A stretch of 64,000 bases of DNA from Karalla daura. Its lineage: Eukaryota; Chordata; Actinopteri; Chaetodontiformes; Leiognathidae. How positions within the stretch are numbered: position 1 is the first letter of the stretch; each line of letters begins with the position of its first letter. Position numbers and translations under genes: made by a program. The stretch is from assembly GCA_029224185.1 (NCBI GenBank), contig CM055201.1, positions 21,551,828 through 21,615,827 of the forward strand, in the 5' to 3' direction. The notes under the pieces are model-generated. The model was not told the DNA's origin. It ran no database searches and worked only from the letters and a program-made list of their open reading frames with translations. Positions 40,138-52,870 of this stretch are shown one piece after another.

Positions 40138-40300
40138 CTCAGAGCATATTACACAAACTTTGATCTCTGTCATCCTGTAGAGATATCAACAACAGTCCAC
40201 GTTTTTTCCCCCTTTTCCAGCAGAGAATGACCCAGATCTGTGGTTTCTTACAAGGTTGTGTGTGTGTGAGTGTGTGTGTGTGTGTGTGCACTCTAAAGCA

Positions 40301-40347
<47 letters not shown>

Positions 40348-40490
40348 GATTGTGTAAAACAGATGAGATCATAAGAGCAGGCACAGACAGCCGCCTCTGT
40401 GGATTTGGACCAAAATTAATTTTATGAATCACAAGTGTTCTCATTGCTTCACCATGAGCAGATGCAGGAACAGATGCAAACACACACACA

Positions 40491-40544
<54 letters not shown>

Positions 40545-41280
40545 AACGGACAGAAAGCGAAGCCGATGACGTCCGCGGCCCCCACAGGCCGTTTTGACGA
40601 GTCTGGAGTTTGACGTTGGGATCTGAGACGAACGAGCCGGGCTGGAGTTTTGAGGTCAGACGTTCTCTGGCCAGTTGACGGAGACTTAATTCCTCACTGA
40701 CAGGAATATTGTCGGGAAAACACTTTGTGAAACGATTCGAACCAGCTGGGAGAAGGACCTGCGCACTTAACCTTTGACCCTGCCCCGGTGTTTGCTTCAC
40801 GCGCCTGGTGCTTACACAGTGCCTTCCAGAGTGTGCCGACCCAGCTCTGGCCTGTACGTGATGATTTAAGTGTTTATACATTCATCAAAGTGTTAACAAA
40901 TAGAACATTTCATGGATAAAAGTTGGCTCTTAGTCTGTGGGGACCGGGCCAGATGTGGGTCAGACCTTCATCTCAGTTTAAAGTAGTCGGACTACGAATG
41001 ACGATAGAGCTATAAAGACTTGATTGAGAGCTGCTCCTCAACATGGCCACAAAAAGGAGGAGGAGGAGGCGCACGTGGAGGCGTCTTATCACCTCCACAA
41101 ATTCTGAAGCACTTCAGATTCAGTATGTGGCACCAGAGCTGACGCAGAGAAAAGCTTCTCAGAACGTTGGATCGTTTAGATCAAAGGTCCTCGAGGTGCA
41201 GCCCGCAATGAATTACAGCTTTGATCCAACTTTACATTCCTTCGATAGGGACAAATCTCCACTGTGTGTTACATTTATTG
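37124..41280. other. lhfpl2 5' flank / 5' intron (proximal)
   Basis: Just upstream of the start codon: lhfpl2 5' UTR DNA, then a CTT tract (37363-37389). A pure TATC tract is at 37662-37714 and a GAATA-tailed LINE-like fragment at 37800-37860 (ACCTTTATTGTGTGGTACAA). GT and CA tracts are near 38.3, 38.45, 40.1, 40.3 and 40.5 kb. A GC-rich palindromic patch is at 39925-39970 (GGGGCCCCCGGGGCCGCGGG). No exon recognised. The stretch 38820-39740 is unique with nothing identifiable. Confidence 0.55.
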
Positions 41281-41330
41281 TGCGAAAAGTGCTACACAAA
41301 TAAAGTTTGACTGATTGATTGATTGAAATG
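41281..41330 (+). mobile_element. LINE/SINE-type 3' tail
   Basis: GCGAAAAGTGCTACACAAAT followed by AAAGTTTGACTGATTGATTG is the common 3' end of fish L2-type elements (..GTGCTATACAAATAAAGTTTGA plus TTGA repeats). Only the tail is recognisable. Confidence 0.6.
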
Positions 41331-41688
41331 TAAACCGTACACATGCAACCTGGGCATTAAAATGATTACAAATGGGATTTTTCTGGGGGGTTTTTCCCAC
41401 GTTTTGTTGGGTCCATCGTTGGGTTCCTACACTGGCCCTCAGCTGCAAAAACTCTGAGAGCCCCTGGTTTGGATGATGCTCATACAACATGAAGTCGATA
41501 GGATTAAATCCCGAGGAAGACTTGGTTGAGATCGCCACACACACTCCTCGGCCAAAGCTCCCTGAACTTAGCAGAACTTAAAACAAGTCTGGTCCTGTTC
41601 TTATTTAATGTGCCCCTGGTATTTGTCTGGTCGCCTGCTGCTGCTCAGACACACCAGAGCGGAGAAGTTATAGAAGATAGAGCGTGGT

Positions 41689-41734
<46 letters not shown>

Positions 41735-41874
41735 GGCTCAAGGTGGATTTATGATGTCTTTTATAGTCCCTAGTAACTGAGGGGGAGACCCAGGATCATT
41801 TGAGGCTCGGTTTACATGCACAGTGGAGTTTACAATCCCCCCAGACTGCACCCGGCACCCCTGTGACCCCCCCC

Positions 41875-41967
<93 letters not shown>

Positions 41968-42536
41968 ACAAGACTCCCTGACATCTGACACAAGCTGCAG
42001 CAGCAGTGCAGGACTCGGGGAGGATCCTCCTCCACAATCGGACCTCTGTTGTCCTCCCCCGCGGCCTCTGCTAATAAATCAATAATCTAAATGGCATTTC
42101 CCGATCGGCTCGTGATCGGCCGCCTGTCGGAGATGCCCGATCGGTCACACTCAGAGGAACGCGAGCGACACACGCGCTCAGACAGCGAGACATGCGGAGC
42201 TGCAACGGACCGTAATGTTTGTGGTCTCATAAAACGCAGATTACTTTCTGAACCAATCGATTAGTTCCTCGTTCCATAAAATGTTGAAACGAGTTAAAAT
42301 GTCGATCAGATGTCAAATTGTTTTGCCCACTCTGCAGTCGTACAAGGTTGATGAAGAACTTTGACCTAATTCCAAGAAACTCTCGAATCGACTCAACGAT
42401 AACAAGAAACGTATGCTGATTGCTTTATAGGTCAAGTATTAATCAATAAATCAATAAGTTGGTCCAGCTGTAGATACTGTAGGGCTGAAACATGCTTGGT
42501 TGACATATTGTAGGCCATAGACTAAAGATGGATAGC

Positions 42537-42762
<226 letters not shown>

Positions 42763-42872
42763 GAGTGAAAGAATCCATCAGAACCTCCCACCTGTCCGTC
42801 TGTTTGTTTGTCCTACAACAGTTTGAGTCACGTCCACTCAGCTCTCTCTTTATTCTTTTTCCTTTTTTCTTC

Positions 42873-42874
<2 letters not shown>

Positions 42875-42937
<63 letters not shown>

Positions 42938-43104
42938 TTCTCCCTCTCTCTCTCTTATCACACCAACAAAAAAAAAAACAGGCAGGAAACGACTTTCTGA
43001 AACCCGCCACCCGGACAGGAAACAATCTACATATCTATGGACGTGCCACGACTATAGCGGCCCGTCGCCATGGAGACCGTTTGTTTAGAGCTGGACGAGA
43101 GGCT

Positions 43105-43180
<76 letters not shown>
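42875..43180. repeat. (CT)n and (GA)n tracts in opposite orientation
   Basis: A 60-bp CT tract (42875-42934) and a 75-bp GA tract (43106-43180) are separated by about 170 bp of unique DNA, so the single strand could fold into a long CT:GA hairpin. CT and GA tracts continue at 43298-43332 and 43531-43567. Confidence 0.9.
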
Positions 43181-43182
<2 letters not shown>

Positions 43183-44301
43183 CAACCTGTTGCAAAAAAC
43201 TGTCAAAGACCCTGACACATCTGCTAAATACGCCGCAGCCGTAAATCTGTACCTTCCTCCTGGATTCCCTGCATTTCCAGGGGCCATGCCTCAATACCTC
43301 TCTCTCTCTCTCTTTCTCTTTCTCTCTCTCTTGAAACAATTCTTTTAAAAAAGAAAGAAAAAAGGGAAAGGGGTGGAGAGTGGGGGGGGTGGGGGACGAA
43401 AGACTGCGTCTAATCTGTGAGGATCGTTTTGAATGAAAAGCCCCCGCAGCTACCGAGAGGGAATGCAGGAGGTGATTGGTCACGGACGACCCTCAAACAT
43501 AGCCGCAGTCACACTTTTCTGTTTAAAAAAGAGAGAGAGAGAGAGAGAAAGAGGAAGAGAGAGAGAGGCTCTGTTTAAGGAAAATTACAACCATCGGGGG
43601 GGCTGTGACAACCTCGTCAATCAATCACAGTCCTCCGACTCCAAGTTCAAAGCTCTGAGGTAAGTATGAGCGTCAGGACGGTCTACAGTCCTGGCCTTGT
43701 CATTATTTGAGGAAAAAGAGTCGAGTCCAACAGTTATAACAGCCGCTTATAACAAAGGCTGCGTTGCCACAGCAAAGGCACTCAGTTTTTCCTCAACACT
43801 TCTGCACATCTGCTCAGCATCTTTCCAGTCTCAGACCTAGAACTTCTTCCTTCTTTTCTTTTTTTGGTAAAAACATAAAAACATTTCTGAACTTTGTCGC
43901 GCCAGCTGGAAGCAAAAGAGGACGGTGAGTGTGAGAGGAGTGTCATGAAAAGAACGAACGTGACAAAGATAATAAAAAAGGAGCAGAACCCGACCTGTCT
44001 CCATTGGTCTGTGGATAAGTCCAGCTCTCCTGGAGATGTGGCGTCTCTGCCCTGCCTCTCCTCCCCGACTCGCACACTTTAATGCCTCTCTCTCTCTCTT
44101 CTCTCTCTCCTCCTCTCTCTCTCTCTCTCTCTCAGTCTTTGACTCCGGGACCCTCCCCACGTCCCACCTCCCTTTGCATCGCCACGTCTGCTCTGATTGG
44201 CCGGGCCCACATCGCAGCCACACTTCTTGAGAGAGTCCACATGGTGGCCATATTTCAGCGCCGAATCTGGGTTAAAATAACAAGGAGCTGGAGCTGCTGA
44301 G

Positions 44302-44345
<44 letters not shown>

Positions 44346-44519
44346 TCGGTCTCAGTTTCTCTCACCTCCTCGCTCTGTTTTCACTGCTCTCTGCACCTTC
44401 TTAATCAGCCAAGGCCAACATCTTACCACCAGCCTAAAAGCATTTTCACTTCCCCAACAACAAACAGGCAGACCTCAGGGTTTACTTGTCTCAGGATCGT
44501 GCTGGATCAAACCGTGGAT

Positions 44520-45030
44520 CAGTTTAATAGCAATGTAAATCAAAACGGAGCGGAGGACCGCTATATCACACGTGTGTGTGTGTGTGTGTGTGTGTAAACT
44601 GTGTATAATGTGTCAAATTGGAGTGACTCTGCAGCTGAAATAAGTCAAGCACATTTGTTTTACTGCTGTCGACTGAAAAGAAAGGAAAAGTATTTTTTCA
44701 CATTCACATTGTATATTTTTCAGGACAAAATAAATGAAAATTGGACAAAACTTAAAGGTTTTCTCTCTTATTCTGGATGTATTGATGATTGCAATCACCA
44801 GGTTCGGTTTTACAATAATGTAAATCAAAAGGTGGATCGTTATATTACGTATATATGTATGTAAACTGCATATAATGTGTCAACGTGAAGTGGTTCTGCA
44901 GCTGAAATGCGTTAAGTATAATCTCAGTGTACGTTTACTTTTATCCAGTTTCAACTTTCTATTGAAAAGTATAGAAAATTATGTACTCGACTGATTTAAG
45001 GAGTTTACTCTCTTATCCTGGACATGTTTT
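44520..45030. repeat. Diverged tandem duplication of a 240-290 bp unit
   Basis: Unit 1 (about 44523-44785) and unit 2 (about 44811-45030) share ATGTAAATCAAAA, TAAACTG(T/C)(G/A)TATAATGTGTCAA, CTGCAGCTGAAAT(A/G), and TCTCTTAT(T/C)CTGGA(T/C)(G/A)T. Unit 1 carries a GT tract in place of the TATATGTATG of unit 2. Confidence 0.75.
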
Positions 45031-45884
45031 TTGTACTTTTGCTTGTAGCTATGACCAGAGTGATCAGACACAAACACACCAGTAAGTGTTGTTATTTAGT
45101 CTCTTTCTGTGTTTTCTTTAAAGTCAGCGCAATGAAATCAGACACACGCACACACACACAAAGCTTTCCAAATAACCATTACCTTAACCAAATCACACAC
45201 AGATCCCATTACACCCCTCCTCCCAGGTCAATAGCAGCTATCTGACTGCCAGATGAGATGAGATAGCTGCCGGGACGCTCTGTTAACTGCCCGATGGGGC
45301 AGATGGTCCAGCAGAGTAATAGATTACCCCTCAGAGTGTCCCAGGACTGCTCCCAGCAGCAGCAAACACTCAGCCAGCGCTGCAGTCTGTTACAGCCTTC
45401 CACTGACTTCAGTGTTCACTCACACAGGGGAGACAAATTAGTTCCATATGAAGACGGAAAAAAGGAAAGAGAGAGAGAGAGAGAGAGGCCGAGTCAAACA
45501 GGAAGAGGAGCTGATAGGCCCGGGCACTTGGAGAGGCCTTTTCTTATCAGTCTGAATGGCGGTTAGACCATAACAGTGCAAAAATAGTTCCCTTCAACCC
45601 GGATGCATATATCCTGAACCTAATAAAACCTCGCCTTTGACCCAGTTCTAATGAATCCCAGAGCCTCTGCCTCACCTTGCTGTTGTGAATTGGATGGCAA
45701 AGAAGTTAATGGCCCATTTTAAAGCCACAAAAGCCTCCGCAAAATGTCTAGAATATCACAAAAATGCCTTTTCTCAGCAAAACAACAACCGTTCCCTGAA
45801 CCCACCCACCCAGCCACCCCCCCCTCAGACAGCTTTGTTGTGCCTGTCAAGCTTCCCACACACACACAAACACAATACAGAATG

Positions 45885-46680
45885 TTTATCTGTATGAGAT
45901 CCGGCCAAAGTTAAAAGTGCCATACAAGCACTGTTAGCCTGTTAGCTCATTAGCTTAAATCCCTCTTTGTGTTGCAAAAATTCACTAAGATCAAAAAAAA
46001 AAAAAGAAAACGTAAGCTAACGTCAACATAAGTCAACGTAAGAGGTTAAAACTCCTAAGCAGTTCCTCAAACAAGCGCACATGTCCCAGGAAAAACGTTC
46101 TCATTGCTGGTGAGAGGATAAAGAAGATCTACAGAACTACTTTTCTTAAATAACGAAGAGCTAATAAAACTGTTTTATCTATAGCTGATCACGCTAGCAT
46201 CATCCAGCACTGTTAGCTTATTAGCTTAGAAATCTCTCCACATTTTCACTTTTTATATAAAAAAGTAAACTCTTTGAGGTTTGAGAAAACTTAACAATGC
46301 GCTTGATGTGAATTTCTTATCCGTATAGTAACAGAATAAAGCAGCTAATGTTAGCCTGAGCTTAGACAACAACACACAAGCGGAGGCATGTATCTACGTA
46401 CATTACCTTAACTCCTCAACTTCAGGAGTGTTGCTCATTTACAATAATATACGACAATAATGCCGAGCTAGTTAGCCTATTAGCCTAATAAGGCTATTTA
46501 TATCTATGAGACCAGCCAGACTCCATTACCCTGTTAGCTCATTAGCTTAAATGCCTCTTTGTATGGTCAAACACTACACGTTCACTTTTAAACATTCCTT
46601 CCTCTTCCTCTTATTCACTGAATCACAGATAAAAGCAGCTAGCGTTAGCTAACGCTATTAACATACGAGCTTAGCTAATT
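45885..46680. repeat. GTTAGC-rich repeat cluster
   Basis: Repeated blocks containing CTGTTAGCTCATTAGCTTAA and ATCCCTCTTTGTG / ATGCCTCTTTGTATGG at about 45930 and 46530, with a further diverged block near 46200. The wording is related to the TAGC-rich pairs at 33.5 and 36.3 kb. Confidence 0.6.
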
Positions 46681-47327
46681 CCAACCACTGGCCAACAAGT
46701 AGAGCTGCAACAGCTCTACTTGCAACAGTCATCTATTAACAGATCAGTCATACTGATAATGATTTTTGAATGAAGGTCGTCAAAATCTCATCTTATATAA
46801 GCTATTACAGGAAACTGAATATCATTCAGGCAAAGACAAAAAAAAGGCATTCATAATTTTCAGAGCTGATCGGAAAAAAGATTAACAGACTACAAAAATA
46901 ATCATTAGTAGCAGCCTTAAAGGACACCTCTCTAACTCTGTTATTATCACAGATCTGTGCACAAAGCGTGATGAAATCCACAGGTGACCAGTTAGAGGTG
47001 CTAACATGTGATTGGAGGGAGAGAGAGTTTAGGAAACCCTAGAGTTTACGTTTATATTCTCTGTGCTATCAGGAGCCGACCTGACTGAGAGCAGACCCCC
47101 TCCCACACACACACACACACACACACCTCCCACCCCCCATTCTCAAATATCATGGTTTTGATTTCCCCGAGATAGAGACACAGATCAGACAGACGCTACA
47201 GACTACAACATCGTTTACAGAAGATGGAGAAGAAGAAGGAGAAGGAGAAGATGCCGCGGGAGATTTATCTTGGCAGCCTCTGGAGCTGGGACACAGCGCA
47301 GACCCTCACATCAAAGACCAGAGGATC

Positions 47328-47377
<50 letters not shown>

Positions 47378-48637
47378 GAGAGAGAGCCTCAGCAGTCATT
47401 ACTGTAGAAACACACACACAGACTAAATCAGCACTCATACCACTCTGACAGAGCTCAGACTGATTGATGCTATCTTGTAGATCTTAAGAACCTGGTTGAG
47501 AGTCAGACTACAGATTTTTTTTGTTTTTTTGGGGGGGGGCAACTTGATAGTTTATATTAGACTGGATAGAGTTGTTTTATCACTTTTTCAAACTTTGTTT
47601 TATTCAAACAGAGAACATGGGACATGCAGGAATCCTTAAGTTGATTTCAACACCTTTTTGAGATTTATCAGAGAGATTTATCTAAGAGCACCTTCAGCTT
47701 CCTAAACAGTCATTGTTTGTAATGATATCCATAGAGAACAGCCATACAACTGACCTCCGAGCAGCTGGGAAGGAACCAACGAATGAATCAAACCAAAAGT
47801 GAAGTTTATTAAAATAAACCTTTGGTCACAATCAGTGACTCTGAGTCTCAGTTATTCCCCATAAATATCTCAGACTTTTTACAGTCAAACTATTTGGAAC
47901 GAGCTTGAACACCATCATAATTTAATACCTCATAAAATCACGACTTAGACTTTTTAATACTTTTTAAAGGGCGGCGATTTTCCCCAAAATTAATTAATCA
48001 ACTTTTAACACTTTTTAAGACACCCTGGAGACAGACTTTACTTTCAGTGGTAAAGGTGGTAAACTTACAGTGAGGGTTACATTGTTTTGGAATCCTCAAG
48101 CTTGAGAAATCATTGACTAGTTGTGTGCTAACACAACAGTGACACACACACACACACACACACATCACTACGTGGCCACACATTGATAAAGCCGTCAATA
48201 CTGAGAGCGGAGGGGAGCTGATCTCACATGACGTGAACCGAATGCTCCATCCTGGCTCGTTGCTGTGATTTCCGGACGTGTGTCTGATATCTCAATGAGA
48301 CGTTTTTTTTTGTTTTTTCTCTCCACGTGTTTCCAATCTGAGCTCTTTCGGGCCCTTGCACGTGTTGCCTCAGCTCACCGTCGGAGCCGCCCTGAACTTG
48401 AAGGGTTAAAAAAAACAAAAAAAGCCGCTGTGGAAAGAAGGAGGATGGAGGCAGCGGACAGACAGATGGAATATCTGGCTCTGGCTCTGACCAGTTTCCA
48501 GTTGAGGCGGATAATAATGACAGCTCCACTCCGATGTGGATTACTGGAGTGCAAAACAAACTTTCTCTCTCTCGACTGGGATAAGATCGTACTAGATGGT
48601 CTTGTACTGATGTAACCAGCAAGACTTCCCTGTTTTA

Positions 48638-49031
48638 AGTCACATTGAGTTATGTTAAGTCGGGTGAAGTCAGGATTTAGTCACGTGAAGCCAAGTTAAA
48701 TCATGTAGTCATGTTAAGTCAAGTCACATTAGATACTGATTATGTAGATTGAGATGTAGATTACGTTAGGTCACTTATGTTAAGTCATGTTAACATATGA
48801 TAGGTCACGCTGAGTCATGTTAAGTCATGTCAAGTCACATTAAGTCACATACAGTCACTTCAAGTCACTTCAAGTCATGTGAAGTTATGTCAAGTTTCAA
48901 TAAGTTGCATTAGGTCACGTGAAGTCATGTATAGTCATGTAAAGTCACATTAAGTCACGTTAAGTTACATTTAATTAGGTAAAGTCATGTGAAGTTATGT
49001 TAAGTCACATGAAGTCACATAAAATCACTTT
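48638..49031. repeat. Degenerate 10-11 bp repeat array (AAGTCA type)
   Basis: About 35 degenerate units such as TTAAGTCATG, TTAAGTCACA, TGAAGTCATG over 390 bp. Individual units differ, but the AAGTCA/AAGTTA core recurs roughly every 10-11 bp. Confidence 0.85.
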
Positions 49032-49146
49032 GTAACAAACAGGCAGTGTAAATAAAATAAGAGTTTACAGTAAAGTCACGTTAAACGTTTCCTCGTCACT
49101 CGACAGGAGAGCTCTGGCAGATCTGGAGTCTGCGCTGAGGCTTGTT

Positions 49147-49212
<66 letters not shown>

Positions 49213-51561
49213 GGGAGCAGCCTGAGCCCGGTCTGAGTCCCACAGCCGGAGCAGCTCCGACCATCTGGCCACTTCAAGGCCGCCGTCAGCAGGCACACCA
49301 GGGCAGATGTTCCACAGCCCGGGCGGTCACAGGAGGACTGCAACAAACACTCGCTTTGGTGGTGACACTTTACTTTCTTCTTTGTTCATGAGGAGTTTGG
49401 AGGATGATGCACAAATGGTGAAAAAAAGAGGCTGAAATGAAGTCTTTACTTGACTGATTTTGTGATGTTTTCTGTCACTAAAGAACTTTCACTTTTGAGA
49501 AGATGAGATCAGAGGTTTTTGACCGGGTTTCTTAATATTCTGTAAAAATATGACAATAAAAATGCATCACAAAGGTGTGATAGGAACACTTTTTTCACAT
49601 TTCCAAGTCAGGTGACGTAACATGACGTACTATAGGACCTGTTCACATCAGACAAGGAGGCCCAGTGTGGAGCAAATATAATAGAGAAGAAAAGAATAGA
49701 ATAGAATAGCCTGTACTGTGTCGTTGTACTATGTAGCTACCATGACATTAATAAAACTACAACTATACAGTATTATAGATACAACTGAAGGCCTGTTGTA
49801 TGCTTGTAAGTTGTGCTACTTGTAAGAAGTTGCTGAACTGGGTGATTTACGACTTTATTCAGATAAAGAATTCCGGATCACAGCTTTCATAATCTGACAA
49901 GAGTCAGAGATCTTTTACAAGTTGTTTCCTCCCTTGTTCTGATTTGTGGAACGTGTCAACAGGAACTCGCTGGAACGTCTCGTTCACCTATCCCACACCG
50001 ATCCGTTTCTGATCCGAGCTCGGAGTGATGGATCCAGCTCCTCTGCGAGGTCATGCCACATCATTCCAACCCCTGATACTCGCTAATAATTTATGAACTT
50101 TCTGGGGGAGTAAAAAGAAAAAAAAAAGGCCGGAGCATAAACACACGGATGTGTTGAAGGTGAGGAAATCCCAACACTGGGAAATGAGCCGGGAGCGTGG
50201 GAAAGCGAAGGAGGAGGAAAGAAGGAAAAATAGAAGCCGGAGGAACAGGCCCCAGAGTTCCCAGTTCACCTGCGAGAGGTGTAGGCTGGGGGCCAACACT
50301 GCTCCAACACCTCCGACCGAGAGGAAACAAGCTGTCCGAGGGGATAAAGAAAACAATCCCGTCCATCCCGAGAGCCTTTTCAAGTGGGAATACACACATC
50401 CAGCGCAATAAAAACAGCGCATAGCGGCGCACACGTGAACACATGTGGAGCCGGGCCCGCAGACCAACCAGCACACGCCTGTTTGATCCCAGCCCCAGCG
50501 GCCCGCCGCCTCCCCCAGGAAACATCTGCTCAGACCATCGGAGCGACTGCGTGTCAGGGTGGTGAAAGTGGCAAGGTGGAGGAGGAGGATGGAGGAGGAG
50601 GAGGAGGAGGAGGAGGAGGAGGAGGGCAACGATCCCTCATCTCCATGCAGGCTGACCGTTGGCCTCAGAGTGGGTGGCCCAGGGGGGTTCAGAGAGAGAG
50701 GCAGACTTCTAGGAAAGGGCTTCCCACCCTCCAGGCCTCATTCTGATTGAAATCATTCTGAATGAGTCTTTGGCCCCCTCATGCTCTACGCGTGTAGCGC
50801 CTTTCGTCCATTTCATGCATGTTTTTTGTTTCTTACAGCTCTGCTATAAGCTACAAGTCCTGCAGTCCAAACTTCCCAAAAGAGGCAAACTTTTTCCCAA
50901 AAGTTCTAGGAACTATTGGTGCGAATGTTCCTCTGTCTTGGAGGAACTAAAGGACCATTCATGCCCTACATGCTTTGGTCCGTTTCATGCATATTTCTCC
51001 TGCTTCATTCTAACATTTCATGCACAGTCTGGTCCGATATCAGTGAGATTACAGATGGATAAACCAGGGGCTGTCCCTCTGGAGGCTGGACCTCACAGAG
51101 GCCGGAAAGGAATGAAGAAGAACGTCAAGAACATAAAACAGGAAGAGGTTCTAGATCCACATGCAGAGATGTTTTTAGCGCTCAACAAAACATCGATTAC
51201 TTTCTCAATCGTTTACAAAGTAAAAGTCCTTCTCTCAGAGATGCGACTCATTACATTATCAGTCATTTAGTCCATTAGTTAGAGCAGCTCCTATCACACA
51301 TCACAATCTATCAGGATTCCATTCGTTTATTGGTTTAGAAGTGAAGGAATCGCGACCCGACTTGATGAGACGAGTCTTAATCTTGACACGTAAATGTTTT
51401 CTTCTGTCTTTCTTCAGACTCTTACTAATGAAAGTACAGCATGTAAACACCGAACCTGGTGAAACGTCACTCTGAGACATCAGAGCCGACATTCTTCACA
51501 CCTCCTTCCTCTGGATGCTGATGGAGCCCCGAGGAGCCCCGAGGAGCCCCGAGGAGCCCCT

Positions 51562-51600
<39 letters not shown>

Positions 51601-51814
51601 CTGGTCGGTTTTTCCCAGAGTCCGAGCTGCAGAGCCCGGGGCCCCTCGGGCCCCTAACACTGTCTCCATTATGCTTAACCATTTCCAGCCCCACCTCAAA
51701 CAGCCCCGGGGACCATAAACACCGGGGGAGGGGGTCACCTCCACTGCAACACACAAAATACTAAATCCAGGGACTTCTTCTGTTCTCCACACTGCAAATC
51801 ATTGTTTTCTTACT

Positions 51815-52160
51815 AGAGCTGCAACAATCGATCGGTTCAGTCAAGTAATCCATCAATTCCTTCTTCGATGAATCGATTAGTTGTTTGGTTTATAAAATGA
51901 CGCAATAACTGTGGAAATTGTTCATGCCTGTGATGTAACGTCTTTAGATGCCTTTTGTTTGTCCTCAGCTCAAAGAAACTGAATTCTCTATCACATTTAA
52001 CATTTTTAAAGAACATTTTAAGTATTTTTTAATTTAATCTTCTAATTTTTCAACTTTTTGTCACATTTATCTGAGAAGGTGAGAATTTATCTGAGAATTT
52101 TTATATCTGCTTATCAGTCACTTAATAGTCGATTAATCAATGTTGCAACTTTCGTTCCGG
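51815..52160 (+). repeat. Percomorph dispersed repeat copy (best preserved)
   Basis: Begins AGAGCTGCAACAATCGATCG, then GATGAATCGATTAGTTGTTT, GGTTTATAAAATGACGCAAT, GATGCCTTTTGTTTGTCCTC, AGCTCAAAGAAACTGAATTC and ends in T/A-rich DNA with GTCGATTAATCAATGTTGCA, an inverted form of its own head. The inverted ends suggest a MITE-like element. Confidence 0.7.
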
Positions 52161-52817
52161 CACTCTTGAATTTCCCAAAGAGAACCTCGTAGAGGGAACG
52201 ATAACGATTCTGTCTATTCATCTATTCATCTGTCCATCTATCTATCCATCTCTCCATCCATCTATCCATCATCTTAAATCAACTACTTCACGTCATATTT
52301 TGAGAACTCTAGTGAAGTGAAGTTATCTTGCAGCATGGACAGATAATCTCACTTGCTCCGAGGGTCTTTGTCCTCAGATTTACAGTTTTTATCTTGTTTG
52401 TAGCCCCCCCCCCTCTCTGTTTTTGCAGCCAGTAGACTGAACTCAGGGACCGGGTCTCTCTCTCTCTCTCTCTCTCTCTCTGCTGAGCTCAGGGAGTGTT
52501 GGGATCTCCTCCGCTCCGGGGGCCATTGTTCTCACTCTGCACGGGATGAGTGCAGTTTAATCCCGACTTCCCCCTGCAAACTGAGACCTCTCTGGCTGCT
52601 TTATCCAAGCCCCCCCCCCCCCCCCCCCCTCCCAAACCCCCCGGGGGGTGGGAGGTGTGTGGGGGGGTATCTGTCGGGCGCTCTGGGGCTAAAACCTGAT
52701 ACCCTGCTGCAAATCAAAAGTAAGCAGCGCCGAGGAAAGTTGGCACCGGACACTCTCCAGTTTCGGATAATAAAAGTATCGAGTGATATCACCCCAAACA
52801 CCCCCCCCCCCCCTCCC

Positions 52818-52870
<53 letters not shown>

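Noticed and set aside
50051..50629. 192-codon minus-strand ORF
   Set aside because: Ser-rich start is the antisense of the GGA tract; the rest has no recognisable domain and unconvincing codon use.
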